From Bacillota bacterium (GTDB lineage Bacteria; Bacillota; Clostridia; Acetivibrionales; JAEXSP01), in assembly GCA_023453795.1 (NCBI GenBank), contig JAEXSP010000040.1, positions 152,355 to 216,354 on the forward strand: 64,000 nucleotides of DNA. Reading direction: 5' to 3'. The notes under the pieces were generated by a model. It saw only the letters and a list, made by a program, of their open reading frames with translations. It made no database searches and was not told the DNA's origin. Numbering within the stretch: the stretch's first letter is position 1; every line of letters starts with the position of its first letter. Positions 1 to 7,068 of this stretch are shown here, one piece after another. The translations under genes and the position numbers were made by a program.

Positions 1-875
1 ACAAGCTGTTTGGCATTAACCACTTTCTGAAGTGCATAATCCCGGAACCCATGCTCAAGCAGCAATTTTGAATCCAGTGCGACTTGATACTTTGCATTAC
101 CGCTTTCGCCCATAATAACAGCAATAAGCTCAGTACCCTGGGCATTTTTCGCCGAAGAAACAAGGTTATGGCCGGCCTGACCGGTATAACCCGATTTTAC
201 CCCCGTTACCTGTGTAAAGTAAGTAGAGGTATGATACAGCATCCTGTTGGTTGTATATAGGGTGTCCCACTTCTTATGCATGTTTGTAGGAGGCATTGTA
301 TATGACTTTTTAACGACGATTTCTCGGAACTTGGGCAGTGTTAATGCATAGCGGGCAATTACAGCCAAATCCCTTGGAGTGGTGTAATGGTTGTTGTCAT
401 GCATTCCGCAGGGGTTCATAAAATTAGAGTGGGTTGCCCCAAGCTCCTTTGCTTTGGCATTCATCATATTAACGAAGTCCTGCCGGGTTGGTGCAAGGCT
501 TTCAGCTACTATATTGGCAGTTTCATTTGCAGACTTGATCAGCATTGCATTTAGCAGGTCCTCAAGGCGCAGCTGCTCGCCGGTGGATATTCCTATGTTC
601 ATTCCGTCAGGGCCGATATCATGGATTGCTTCCCTGCTTGCAGTGGCAATTTTATTCATGTCGCCTTTTTCAATGGCAAGGATAGCCGTAAGTATCTTCG
701 TTGTACTGGCTGGGTATGCTTTCGTGTCCGCATTTTTCTGGCATAATACGGTCCCCGTTTTGGCATCTATTAAGATATATGACGGAGCTTTAGATACAAA
801 TGGTTCGGCGCTGGAAGACATTGCCTGTATGAATATAATAAAAATAACAGCAAATAGAAAGAATGTTTTTCTCAT
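1..875 (-). CDS. D-alanyl-D-alanine carboxypeptidase (DacF/PBP5-like), 3' end outside window
   Basis: Serine-type penicillin-binding protein that trims the terminal D-Ala from peptidoglycan stem peptides outside the membrane. Reading the minus strand from the ATG at 875 gives a hydrophobic signal peptide (MRKTFFLFAVIFIIF...), then YILIDAKTG, the SxxK box in PASTTK (about residue 50-56), the SxN box as SAN, and the third box as KSG within VTGVKSGYTGQAG. All three active-site motifs of the S11 peptidase family are therefore present. The open frame runs off the left edge, so the C-terminal beta domain is not seen. Many clostridial dacF genes lie near sporulation genes, but none is visible here, so the DacF versus DacA/B label is open. 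Confidence 0.9.
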   Translation of the reverse strand, partial: MRKTFFLFAVIFIIFIQAMSSSAEPFVSKAPSYILIDAKTGTVLCQKNADTKAYPASTTKILTAILAIEKGDMNKIATASREAIHDIGPDGMNIGISTGEQLRLEDLLNAMLIKSANETANIVAESLAPTRQDFVNMMNAKAKELGATHSNFMNPCGMHDNNHYTTPRDLAVIARYALTLPKFREIVVKKSYTMPPTNMHKKWDTLYTTNRMLYHTSTYFTQVTGVKSGYTGQAGHNLVSSAKNAQGTELIAVIMGESGNAKYQVALDSKLLLEHGFRDYALQKVVNAKQL

Positions 876-987
876 AACGGGACCCCGGATTCATCTTTTG
901 TTAACTTGCACTAGAAGTATAACATAAAAGTACATTGGTATTAAAGAACCTAAATATTAAATTTTTAAATTAATTTTGTATTCATAA

Positions 988-1015
988 ACAAAAAAGAGGC
1001 TTTACATAAAGCCCC
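988..1015 (-). terminator. Intrinsic terminator of the small minus-strand gene
   Basis: On the minus strand a GGGGCTTTA arm pairs with TAAAGCCTC across a 2-base loop and is followed by TTTTTTG. It lies about 20 bases past the stop of the 139-residue gene at 1034-1453. The 158-base gap up to 875 holds nothing else that I recognise. Confidence 0.75.
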
Positions 1016-1033
1016 ATTGAATATTTCGGATTG

Positions 1034-1453
1034 TTAAAACCCGAAGCCGCCAAAAAAGCCGGGAAAAAAACCGGGAAAAAAACCGAAAGGCCGACGTCTT
1101 CTTCCAATCAGGCTTGTAATTAACAAAGCCCCTATAAAATCTCTAAAAATACGTCTGCCGCCGCCAAAAAACTGTCTTTCTTCGTCTCTGTTTTCCTTGA
1201 CCGCATTAGAAACATCAGCTTCAACTCTACCATATATTTCGTCAATCATGGCCTCTAATTGCTCTCGTGTCGGAGTATACATTTGTCCGTTTGAAGCGAC
1301 CATTCTATCACACATACTTTCAACTGCAGGCTTGATAATATGATAGCTCCTGGGATACATACTCTCCAACTGCTGCTGAGGCATTGCTGCCATAGGATAC
1401 TGCTGCATCGGCATGCTTGTCATCTGTGGGCTGGCTTGATAGAAATTCTGCAT
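1034..1453 (-). CDS. Small protein of unknown function, Met/Gln-rich head and Gly/Phe-rich tail
   Basis: I do not recognise a named family. The 139-residue product has three parts. Residues 1-35 are rich in Met, Gln and Pro (PMQQYPMAAMPQQQ). A central amphipathic helical stretch (about 40-95) contains TREQLEAMIDEIYGRVEADV. The tail has a basic run (GRRRRP) followed by repeated FFPGFF units ending in GGFGF. There is no signal peptide. The start is supported by a GGGGGACA ribosome site just upstream. The low-complexity ends recall some clostridial spore-surface or inclusion proteins, but this is only resemblance. It has its own terminator, so it is probably a single-gene unit. Confidence 0.7.
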   Translation of the reverse strand: MQNFYQASPQMTSMPMQQYPMAAMPQQQLESMYPRSYHIIKPAVESMCDRMVASNGQMYTPTREQLEAMIDEIYGRVEADVSNAVKENRDEERQFFGGGRRIFRDFIGALLITSLIGRRRRPFGFFPGFFPGFFGGFGF

Positions 1454-1610
1454 GCTTTGTCCCCCTCTCTTTTATTGATGAAAAAATGCTTTAGCAATAA
1501 CATTCTATGAATCATATTAAGTTAAGGTTACAGTAATAAAGTTATGTAAAACGTATTTATTTTGCTTAATCTATCCCGATAAACAAAATATTAGAAGTTT
1601 CAAATACTTG

Positions 1611-1639
1611 TTGACAAAAATTTTACTCCTTTATACAAT
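1611..1639 (+). promoter_or_regulatory. Sigma-A-type promoter for the sigma factor gene
   Basis: TTGACA at 1611-1616 and TACAAT at 1634-1639 are separated by 17 bases, which is near consensus for the housekeeping sigma factor. The ribosome site AAGGGTGAG and the ATG at 1664 follow. Confidence 0.75.
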
Positions 1640-1663
1640 TTTTATTAAAAAGGGTGAGTAAAT

Positions 1664-2245
1664 ATGAGATATGATACTGAGCATATATGGAAAGATTTCA
1701 GCGGGGGAATACGATCTTTTATTTCTTTCAGAGTATCCAACCCTTCATACATTGATGATATCATGCAGGAGGTTTTTATAAAGATACATTCAAGCATCGG
1801 TACACTGAAGGACGGCAGCAAGATCCGGAGCTGGGTTTATCAGATTGCCAGAAATACAATTATTGATTATTATAGGAAGCATAAGGTGCAGCTTGAGAAT
1901 ATAGAAGACCTGACCGTCAAGGACGGAGAAGCTTTAACAGTAATTGATGAAATAGAGGACGAGGTTCCTGAAAAAGAGATTGCTGCCGGCCTGAAAGGAA
2001 TGATCGACGCCTTGCCGGAGAAATATTCCCAAGCGCTTCTTCTGGTGGAATTTCAGGGGTTGTCACAGGTTGAACTGGCTGAAACGCTTGGTATTTCAGT
2101 CTCCGGGGCCAAGTCACGCGTACAGAGGGCACGCCAAATGTTAAGAGACAGCCTTATGAGATGCTGCCACTTTGAGTTTGACCGTTACGGAACAATTATT
2201 GATTTTAGACCGAATCCTTGCTGCTGTTGCTGCACCTGTGGCTGA
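1664..2245 (+). CDS. sigZ: SigZ-like ECF RNA polymerase sigma factor with Cys-rich tail
   Basis: Extracytoplasmic-function sigma factor of about 193 residues that redirects RNA polymerase. Sigma-70 region 2 occupies roughly residues 10-75 (YIDDIMQEVFIKIH, then SWVYQIARNTIIDYYRKHK). Region 4 lies at about 105-160 (LPEKYSQALLLVEFQGLSQ, then ETLGISVSGAKSRVQRAR, the helix-turn-helix). After region 4 the protein continues with RCCHFEFDRYGTIIDF and ends in CCCCCTCG, so at least nine Cys lie in the last 35 residues. SigZ-family proteins characteristically carry a short Cys-containing tail, which supports the name, but a run of five Cys is striking. No anti-sigma gene is adjacent. It has its own promoter and terminator. 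Confidence 0.85.
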   Translation: MRYDTEHIWKDFSGGIRSFISFRVSNPSYIDDIMQEVFIKIHSSIGTLKDGSKIRSWVYQIARNTIIDYYRKHKVQLENIEDLTVKDGEALTVIDEIEDEVPEKEIAAGLKGMIDALPEKYSQALLLVEFQGLSQVELAETLGISVSGAKSRVQRARQMLRDSLMRCCHFEFDRYGTIIDFRPNPCCCCCTCG

Positions 2246-2272
2246 TACATAAAAGTTTAAATTACGGATTAA

Positions 2273-2304
2273 GAAGAATGCTTACTCATAGGCATTCTTT
2301 TTTT
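2273..2304 (+). terminator. Intrinsic terminator after the sigma factor gene
   Basis: AAGAATGC and GCATTCTT arms flank a short loop and are followed by a run of seven T. Confidence 0.85.
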
Positions 2305-2365
2305 GCGTCCTTTTATTTTAACTCACGTCATAATATTTGAATCCAACAAGAAAGGAGAATAATTT

Positions 2366-3727
2366 ATGTTTTCAGAATTCATTCAGGCAAAAAACGGCGA
2401 TTTTTATGCAAACGGCAAGAAAACCATGCTGAGGGGATTTTCAATCGGTTCATGGATGGATATAGAAAGCTTCATGCTGCGGATACCGGGGACAGAAAAA
2501 AGGATCCGCCAGGCTTTTACGGATGCATACGGAAAGGAAAATGCAGAACGATTTTTTGATGATTTTTTGAATTATTTTATTGCCGAGGATGACTTCATAC
2601 TGTTGAAAAGCTTGGGAATCAATGTCCTGAGGCTTCCCTTCGACTACAGGCATTTTGAAAACGACCAGAAGCCGGGAAAATTAATTTATGAAGGCTTTAA
2701 GCATTTGGATCGTGTACTTGACCTGTGCAGTAAATATGGAATCTATGCCATACTTGATCTGCACTCGTCTCCCGGAGGACAGAATCCCGATTCCCACGGC
2801 GGGGGTGACACTGGTGTCAGCGGCTTTTGGGAGGATGCGGCAGCCAGGGAAAGGATTATAAACCTTTGGGGGCATATAGCCAAAAGATACAAGGATGATA
2901 AGGTTATAGCAGGCTTCGATATCCTTAACGAACCTTGTTATATTGCGGACCTGGATGCTTTTAACGATTTTTACGACAGAGTGATTGAGAAGATAAGGGA
3001 AATGGACCCAAATCACATTATATTTCTCGAAGGCGATGACTGGGCAAAGGATTTCAGCGTTTTCAGGAGGCTTGGCGGACATCAGCAGGCTATATCGTTT
3101 CATTTTTACCCAGGACAGCATGTATATATGTCTTTAGGACAGGAAGAACGAAAAGCTGAATTGGAAAAGAAATTGTCTTATTTTACAGAACTTAGAGAAA
3201 AGACGGGTATGCCTCTTTGGGTAGGGGAGACAGGGGGTAATTTCCCAAAGGATAAGTTTGAAGAAGGCTTGAAGCTGGTAAAGGATTGCCTGGATATTTT
3301 GGAGAAGCATGGCATTTCATGGACCATATGGACCTACAAGGATGCAGGAGCAATGGGAATGGTTTATCCCAAGGAGGCTGCAAGGTGGACGGCAATGGCA
3401 AATGAATTCAGGCTTCAATGGCAATACAAGGGCCGCAGCAATCCCACTATAGCTGCAGAAATATTTGAGCTGTTGGAAGAAAAATATGCTTACACCATTG
3501 CGGAGGACTTAAAGGAAAGGCTTAAATTCAGGGTATTTGCACTTTTGAATGAGCTGCATGTCAATCAGTTTGTCAAGCCTAAACTATTATCTGTCTCATG
3601 GGAAGAGATGAAAGAATACCCAAAGTCCTTCCTGCTTGAGAATTGCGACGGTTCCGAAGAATTAGCCGGACTCGTAAAATCCTACACAATTTTTCCCGAC
3701 AATGGGGAAGTAAGTAATAATGCTTAA
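2366..3727 (+). CDS. Intracellular glycoside hydrolase family 5 enzyme
   Basis: Retaining (beta/alpha)8 glycosidase of 453 residues, probably acting on beta-linked oligosaccharides. GH5 hallmarks are visible in order: RGFSIGSWM near the N-terminus, INVLRLPFDYRHF, the ILDLHSSPGGQN strand, the acid/base Glu in FDILNEPCY (about 197), HFYPGQH, the nucleophile Glu in WVGETGGNF (about 293), and WTIWTYKDAGAMGMV. There is no signal peptide, dockerin or CBM, so it should act in the cytoplasm on imported oligosaccharides rather than as a cellulosomal enzyme. About 85 residues follow the barrel as a helical extension that I cannot assign. It is the first gene of a same-strand group with two SemiSWEETs, a Cys-rich protein and a GH1 enzyme. 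Substrate cannot be fixed from sequence. Confidence 0.85.
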   Translation: MFSEFIQAKNGDFYANGKKTMLRGFSIGSWMDIESFMLRIPGTEKRIRQAFTDAYGKENAERFFDDFLNYFIAEDDFILLKSLGINVLRLPFDYRHFENDQKPGKLIYEGFKHLDRVLDLCSKYGIYAILDLHSSPGGQNPDSHGGGDTGVSGFWEDAAARERIINLWGHIAKRYKDDKVIAGFDILNEPCYIADLDAFNDFYDRVIEKIREMDPNHIIFLEGDDWAKDFSVFRRLGGHQQAISFHFYPGQHVYMSLGQEERKAELEKKLSYFTELREKTGMPLWVGETGGNFPKDKFEEGLKLVKDCLDILEKHGISWTIWTYKDAGAMGMVYPKEAARWTAMANEFRLQWQYKGRSNPTIAAEIFELLEEKYAYTIAEDLKERLKFRVFALLNELHVNQFVKPKLLSVSWEEMKEYPKSFLLENCDGSEELAGLVKSYTIFPDNGEVSNNA

Positions 3728-3754
3728 TAACTATTTTTAGCGGAGGTAAAAAAA

Positions 3755-4021
3755 ATGACACTGACAACCATACTGGGACTGGTTGCTGCAACTGGAACGA
3801 CCAGTTCTTTTATCCCTCAGGTGTACCAGGTCTTTAAAACAAAAAGGACGGAAGACATTTCACTGGGAATGTTTCTGTTCTTCTGTACAGGCACTTTATT
3901 ATGGATAATCTGGGCATTCTACAAAGATGCCTATCCTATTTTAATATCCAATGTAATAACAATAATCCTGGCAATCTATATTCTGGTTATGAAAATAAAA
4001 AATACGATCAGGGGGGAATGA
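3755..4021 (+). CDS. SemiSWEET sugar transporter, first of a tandem pair
   Basis: Half-size SWEET protein (88 residues) with three membrane helices. Family members dimerise to form a bidirectional, gradient-driven sugar pore. The PQ-loop motif is seen as SSFIPQVYQVFKTKRTEDIS, followed by LGMFLFFCTGTLLWIIWAFY and a third hydrophobic helix (LISNVITIILAIYILVMKI). The ribosome site GGAGGT lies at 3742-3747. Only one base separates its stop from the next gene, a close homologue, so the two are probably translationally coupled and could form homo- or heterodimers. It sits between two cytoplasmic beta-glycosidases. Confidence 0.9.
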   Translation: MTLTTILGLVAATGTTSSFIPQVYQVFKTKRTEDISLGMFLFFCTGTLLWIIWAFYKDAYPILISNVITIILAIYILVMKIKNTIRGE

Positions 4022-4022
4022 A

Positions 4023-4310
4023 ATGGATATCATAGAAATTTTGGGATACGTTGCGGCTGTTGGAACCACAAGTTCATTCATACCGCAGGCTTACAAAGTC
4101 TTCAAGACAAAGAGGACAGAGGATTTATCGCTGGGTATGTTTCTCTTCTTCAGCCTGGGCACTCTTTTATGGATCATTTATGGCTTCAGGGTAAACTCTT
4201 TGCAGGTTATTCTTGCAAATATCATCGTTATCCTTCTGGCGTCCTATATACTGGGTATGAAGATTAAACACGTATCAACACGGAAAAAGAACAACAAATA
4301 TTATCTCTAA
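4023..4310 (+). CDS. SemiSWEET sugar transporter, second of a tandem pair
   Basis: A 95-residue three-helix SemiSWEET paralogous to the preceding gene. It shares AVGTTSSFIPQAYKVFKTKR and SLGMFLFFSLGTLLWIIYGF, while the third helix and tail have diverged (basic end THRKKNNKYYL-like). Differences between copies are concentrated in the pore-lining third helix and termini, compatible with duplication followed by specialisation. The ribosome site is the GGGGGAATGA overlapping the end of the first copy. Substrate is unknown; the flanking GH5 and GH1 genes suggest glucose or a small beta-glucoside. Confidence 0.9.
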   Translation: MDIIEILGYVAAVGTTSSFIPQAYKVFKTKRTEDLSLGMFLFFSLGTLLWIIYGFRVNSLQVILANIIVILLASYILGMKIKHVSTRKKNNKYYL

Positions 4311-4410
4311 ATAAAAAGTATTTTTGCGTCTTTTTTATAAAAACATCGTCTTAACAGGTGAAAGCAACTAAATAAAACAATTAAATAAAACAATTAAGGA
4401 GGAATTCATT

Positions 4411-4671
4411 ATGTTTGAATTTAAAAAAACTATGCAGGGTGTTAATAAGGAAGAAGGCTTTGAATGTGATTGCTGCGGTTCTATCGGTGTTAAGGATTCA
4501 AATAGCTCCTCAGGCTGCAAATCTTCCTGCGGAACAGCTGCTGCTTCCTGCTGCGGGCCTGTAGAAAGCTCCTGCGGCGCTCCAATGAACAGCTTCTGCG
4601 GCGGAAATCAGTCGCCGGAACCGGCAAAGCAGGAGGAGTCCGGCTGCAAAAGCTCCTGCTCCAAAGAATGA
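4411..4671 (+). CDS. Small cysteine-rich protein of unknown function
   Basis: 86 residues with eleven Cys: CDCC near residue 19-22, then SGCKSSCG, SCCGP, SSCGAP, SFCGG and a terminal GCKSSC. The linkers are Ser/Gly/Ala-rich and the N-terminus (MFEFKKTMQG) is the only hydrophobic-basic stretch. There is no signal peptide or transmembrane helix. I do not recognise the family. The spacing suggests metal binding, or alternatively a Ser/Cys-rich peptide precursor, but neither is shown. AAGGAGGAATT at about 4396-4406 is a very strong ribosome site. It is followed 15 bases later by the GH1 gene and probably shares its transcript. Confidence 0.7.
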   Translation: MFEFKKTMQGVNKEEGFECDCCGSIGVKDSNSSSGCKSSCGTAAASCCGPVESSCGAPMNSFCGGNQSPEPAKQEESGCKSSCSKE

Positions 4672-4686
4672 AAGGGTGGATGATTG

Positions 4687-6036
4687 ATGACAGAATTGAT
4701 TTTTCCGAAAGGCTTTACCTGGGGTACGTCAACCTCTGCCTATCAGATTGAGGGCGGCTATAAGGAGGATGGCAAAGGCGAGTCCATATGGGACCGCTTT
4801 ACCCATAACCCTGGTAATATATTGAATAATGATACAGGTGATACAGCCTGTGACCATTACCATCTGTATAAAGAGGACATAAAGCTGATGAAGGAGATCG
4901 GCATAAGTTCCTACAACTTTTCTATTTCATGGCCGAGGATCTATCCTGACGGAGACGGAAAGGTCAATCAAAAGGGCATTGATTTCTACAGAAGGCTTGC
5001 AGAGCTTTTGATTGAAAACGGTATAAAACCGGTTGCCAAACTGTATCATTGGGACCTTCCCCAAAAGCTGCAGGATGTAGGAGGCTGGGCAAACCGCAAT
5101 ATTGCGGATGCATTTGAGCAATATGCCCGCACAGTATTTCAAGCACTGGGTGACATCATTCCCGTATGGATGACTTTCAACGAACCGTTTGTATCCTCGT
5201 TCATAGGCTATTGGTATGGTGGTCATCCGCCAGGCATCAAAGAGCCTTCAACCGCCCTTGCGGCTGCACATAATACTCTGTTGTCGCATGGGAAGGCGGT
5301 CAAGGCTTTCAGGGAAATGGGAATCAAAGGCGAGATTGGCATAGCGTTGAATCTGAACCCTGTTTATCCGGCAACTGAGGCGGAAATTGATATTGCTGCT
5401 GCAAAAAGGTATGCCGATTTTAACAACGGGTGGTTTCTTGACCCCATCCTGAAGGGAGAGTACCCTGCCGGACTTGTTGAATGGCTATCCGGCAAGCTTG
5501 CACTGCCTGAAATAAAAAGCGGGGATATGGAAATTATTTCAGAACCTATAGATTTTCTGGGCGTAAATAATTATTCCAGCAATTCTGTACTTCATGACCC
5601 GCAAAACGGACTGCTGGAATTGGCGTTTGCAAATACCGGAAAACCCAGAACAGGCTCGGGGTGGGAAATATACCCTGAGGGACTTTATGATTTGCTTATG
5701 TACCTTCATAAGGAATACAACGGTATTAAGCTAATAATAGATGAAAATGGCGCAGCCTTTAATGACGTTGTTGAGGAAAACGGAGAAATTAACGATACAG
5801 ACAGGCTTGGATACCTTAAGGAGCATATTATCCAGGTACATAGGGCTTTGGAGCATGGTGCCAATATAAAAGGCTATTACCTCTGGTCTCTGCTTGATAA
5901 TTTCGAATGGAACCTGGGATATACAAAAAGGTTCGGCATTGTCTATGTTGATTACGCTACACAGAAGCGGACCATAAAGAAAAGCGGGCTGTGGTACAGG
6001 GATACGATTAAAAGAAATAGTGTCACTGCGGATTAA
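4687..6036 (+). CDS. bglA: Family 1 beta-glucosidase
   Basis: Retaining GH1 enzyme of 449 residues that cleaves cellobiose or other beta-glucosides in the cytoplasm. It begins FPKGFTWGTSTSAYQIEGG, the GH1 N-terminal signature. The acid/base Glu is in WMTFNEPF (about residue 166) and the nucleophile in LIIDENGAAF (about 355), where the usual I/V-T-E-N-G is D-E-N-G. The aglycone-site tail GYYLWSLLDNFEWNLGY is intact. The ATG at 4687 follows an AGGGTGG site at the right distance; a TTG one codon upstream is the alternative. It is last in the GH5-SemiSWEET-Cys-rich-GH1 group and has its own terminator, so extracellular glucan breakdown products could be finished here. Confidence 0.93.
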   Translation: MTELIFPKGFTWGTSTSAYQIEGGYKEDGKGESIWDRFTHNPGNILNNDTGDTACDHYHLYKEDIKLMKEIGISSYNFSISWPRIYPDGDGKVNQKGIDFYRRLAELLIENGIKPVAKLYHWDLPQKLQDVGGWANRNIADAFEQYARTVFQALGDIIPVWMTFNEPFVSSFIGYWYGGHPPGIKEPSTALAAAHNTLLSHGKAVKAFREMGIKGEIGIALNLNPVYPATEAEIDIAAAKRYADFNNGWFLDPILKGEYPAGLVEWLSGKLALPEIKSGDMEIISEPIDFLGVNNYSSNSVLHDPQNGLLELAFANTGKPRTGSGWEIYPEGLYDLLMYLHKEYNGIKLIIDENGAAFNDVVEENGEINDTDRLGYLKEHIIQVHRALEHGANIKGYYLWSLLDNFEWNLGYTKRFGIVYVDYATQKRTIKKSGLWYRDTIKRNSVTAD

Positions 6037-6071
6037 TGAAAAAGGATGACGAAGTAAGGGGATAGCGTTAA

Positions 6072-6105
6072 AATAAGCCTTTAAATTTGAGGGCTTATTT
6101 TTTTT
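6072..6105 (+). terminator. Intrinsic terminator after the GH1 gene
   Basis: AATAAGCC pairs with GGGCTTATT across an AT-rich loop and is followed by a long T-run. It closes the beta-glucan module before the arsenic operon. Confidence 0.85.
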
Positions 6106-6161
6106 ACTAAGAATTTTATAAATTTTTCTATGACTAAGTTCCATTTTTATATGTAATGGCA

Positions 6162-6193
6162 TATAATATTTGTATATTCGTTTATGCGGATAT
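6162..6193 (+). promoter_or_regulatory. Probable ars promoter with ArsR operator
   Basis: A TATAAT hexamer at 6162-6167 is followed at 6174-6193 by an imperfect dyad of the form ATAT-N-CG-N6-CG-N-ATAT, placed where transcription should start. ArsR proteins bind AT-rich dyads overlapping their own promoters. The -35 box is weak. Assignment is inference from position and symmetry. Confidence 0.5.
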
Positions 6194-6217
6194 GCAATTG
6201 TTTGAAAGGGGACACCA

Positions 6218-6556
6218 ATGAAAAACTTATTGAACACCTTAAAAGCTTTATCTGACGAAACCAGACTGCGTATTGTAAGCCTGCTTTATGTAAAAGAGCT
6301 TTGTGTCTGCGACATTATGGAGACCCTGAAAATAACACAGACGAAAGCATCCAGGCACCTTACCTATTTAAAAAATGCCGGCATGGTATCCGACAGGAAA
6401 CACGCTCAATGGGTTTATTACTCTATTGTTAGAAGCGAGGATATGAAGTTCATTGACAGTCTGGTATTTGACAATTTGAGAAAACTGGATGTATTTAATG
6501 AGGACTTGAGTCATTTAAACGAATGGCTGGAAAAGAAAAATGTGTCTTGCGATTAG
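6218..6556 (+). CDS. arsR: Arsenite-responsive repressor ArsR
   Basis: Winged-helix repressor of 112 residues that leaves DNA when As(III) binds. ALSDETRLRIVSLL is the ArsR-family start, and ELCVCDIMETL gives Cys29 and Cys31, the CVC metal-binding pair of classical ArsR proteins. The recognition helix is in ITQTKASRHLTYLKNAGMV, followed by the wing RKHAQWVYYSI. It is the first gene of the six-gene arsenic operon and is preceded by an AT-rich dyad likely to be its operator. The ribosome site is GAAAGGGG. Confidence 0.95.
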   Translation: MKNLLNTLKALSDETRLRIVSLLYVKELCVCDIMETLKITQTKASRHLTYLKNAGMVSDRKHAQWVYYSIVRSEDMKFIDSLVFDNLRKLDVFNEDLSHLNEWLEKKNVSCD

Positions 6557-6580
6557 CATTAAAAAAAGGAGAGATTTCTT

Positions 6581-6952
6581 ATGGCAAAAATGATTATTTA
6601 TGACCCGGCTATGTGCTGTTCAACAGGAGTGTGCGGCCCTTCTATTGATCCTGAACTTCTGAGAGTTTCAACAGTTCTAAGCAATCTTGAAAAAAACGGA
6701 GTAAGAGTTGAAAGATATAACCTTACAAGCAACCCGCAGGCTTTTGTTGAAAACAGGGAAGTAAATGAACTGCTCAATAAAGATGGAGTTGATGTCTTAC
6801 CAGTAACGGTACTTGACGGTAAGGTCGTTAAAACCGGCAGTTATCCGTCAAATATTGAGTTTATAAACTTTCTGGGTATTCCTGAAGGTTATTTGAACCT
6901 AAAAGCGAAGCGGAAATCCAACGGATGTTCCTGCGGCGGGGGCTGCTGCTAA
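6581..6952 (+). CDS. arsD: Arsenic metallochaperone ArsD
   Basis: ArsD delivers As(III)/Sb(III) to the ArsA ATPase and has weak repressor activity in known systems. The 123-residue protein shows MIIYDPAMCCSTGVCGP, giving the essential Cys12, Cys13 and Cys18, then the thioredoxin-like body (DVLPVTVLDGKVVKTGSYPS). A second Cys cluster at the C-terminus (CSCGGGCC) corresponds to the vicinal Cys pairs seen in longer ArsD proteins. It lies 24 bases after arsR and about 115 bases before arsA. The ribosome site AAAAAGGAGAG is strong. Confidence 0.95.
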   Translation: MAKMIIYDPAMCCSTGVCGPSIDPELLRVSTVLSNLEKNGVRVERYNLTSNPQAFVENREVNELLNKDGVDVLPVTVLDGKVVKTGSYPSNIEFINFLGIPEGYLNLKAKRKSNGCSCGGGCC

Positions 6953-7068
6953 AGAAAATATTTACGGCAGAAATGAATTATTGAAGAATTAAGCTGCCGT
7001 CAGCGAATCAAGGCTACAGAAGGTATCAGCAAGCTGATAACCTATTCTATATTAATGAGGTGACAGTT

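Noticed and set aside
7060..7068. GTG start for arsA
   Set aside because: It lies inside the TGAGGTGA ribosome site that serves the TTG at 7069.
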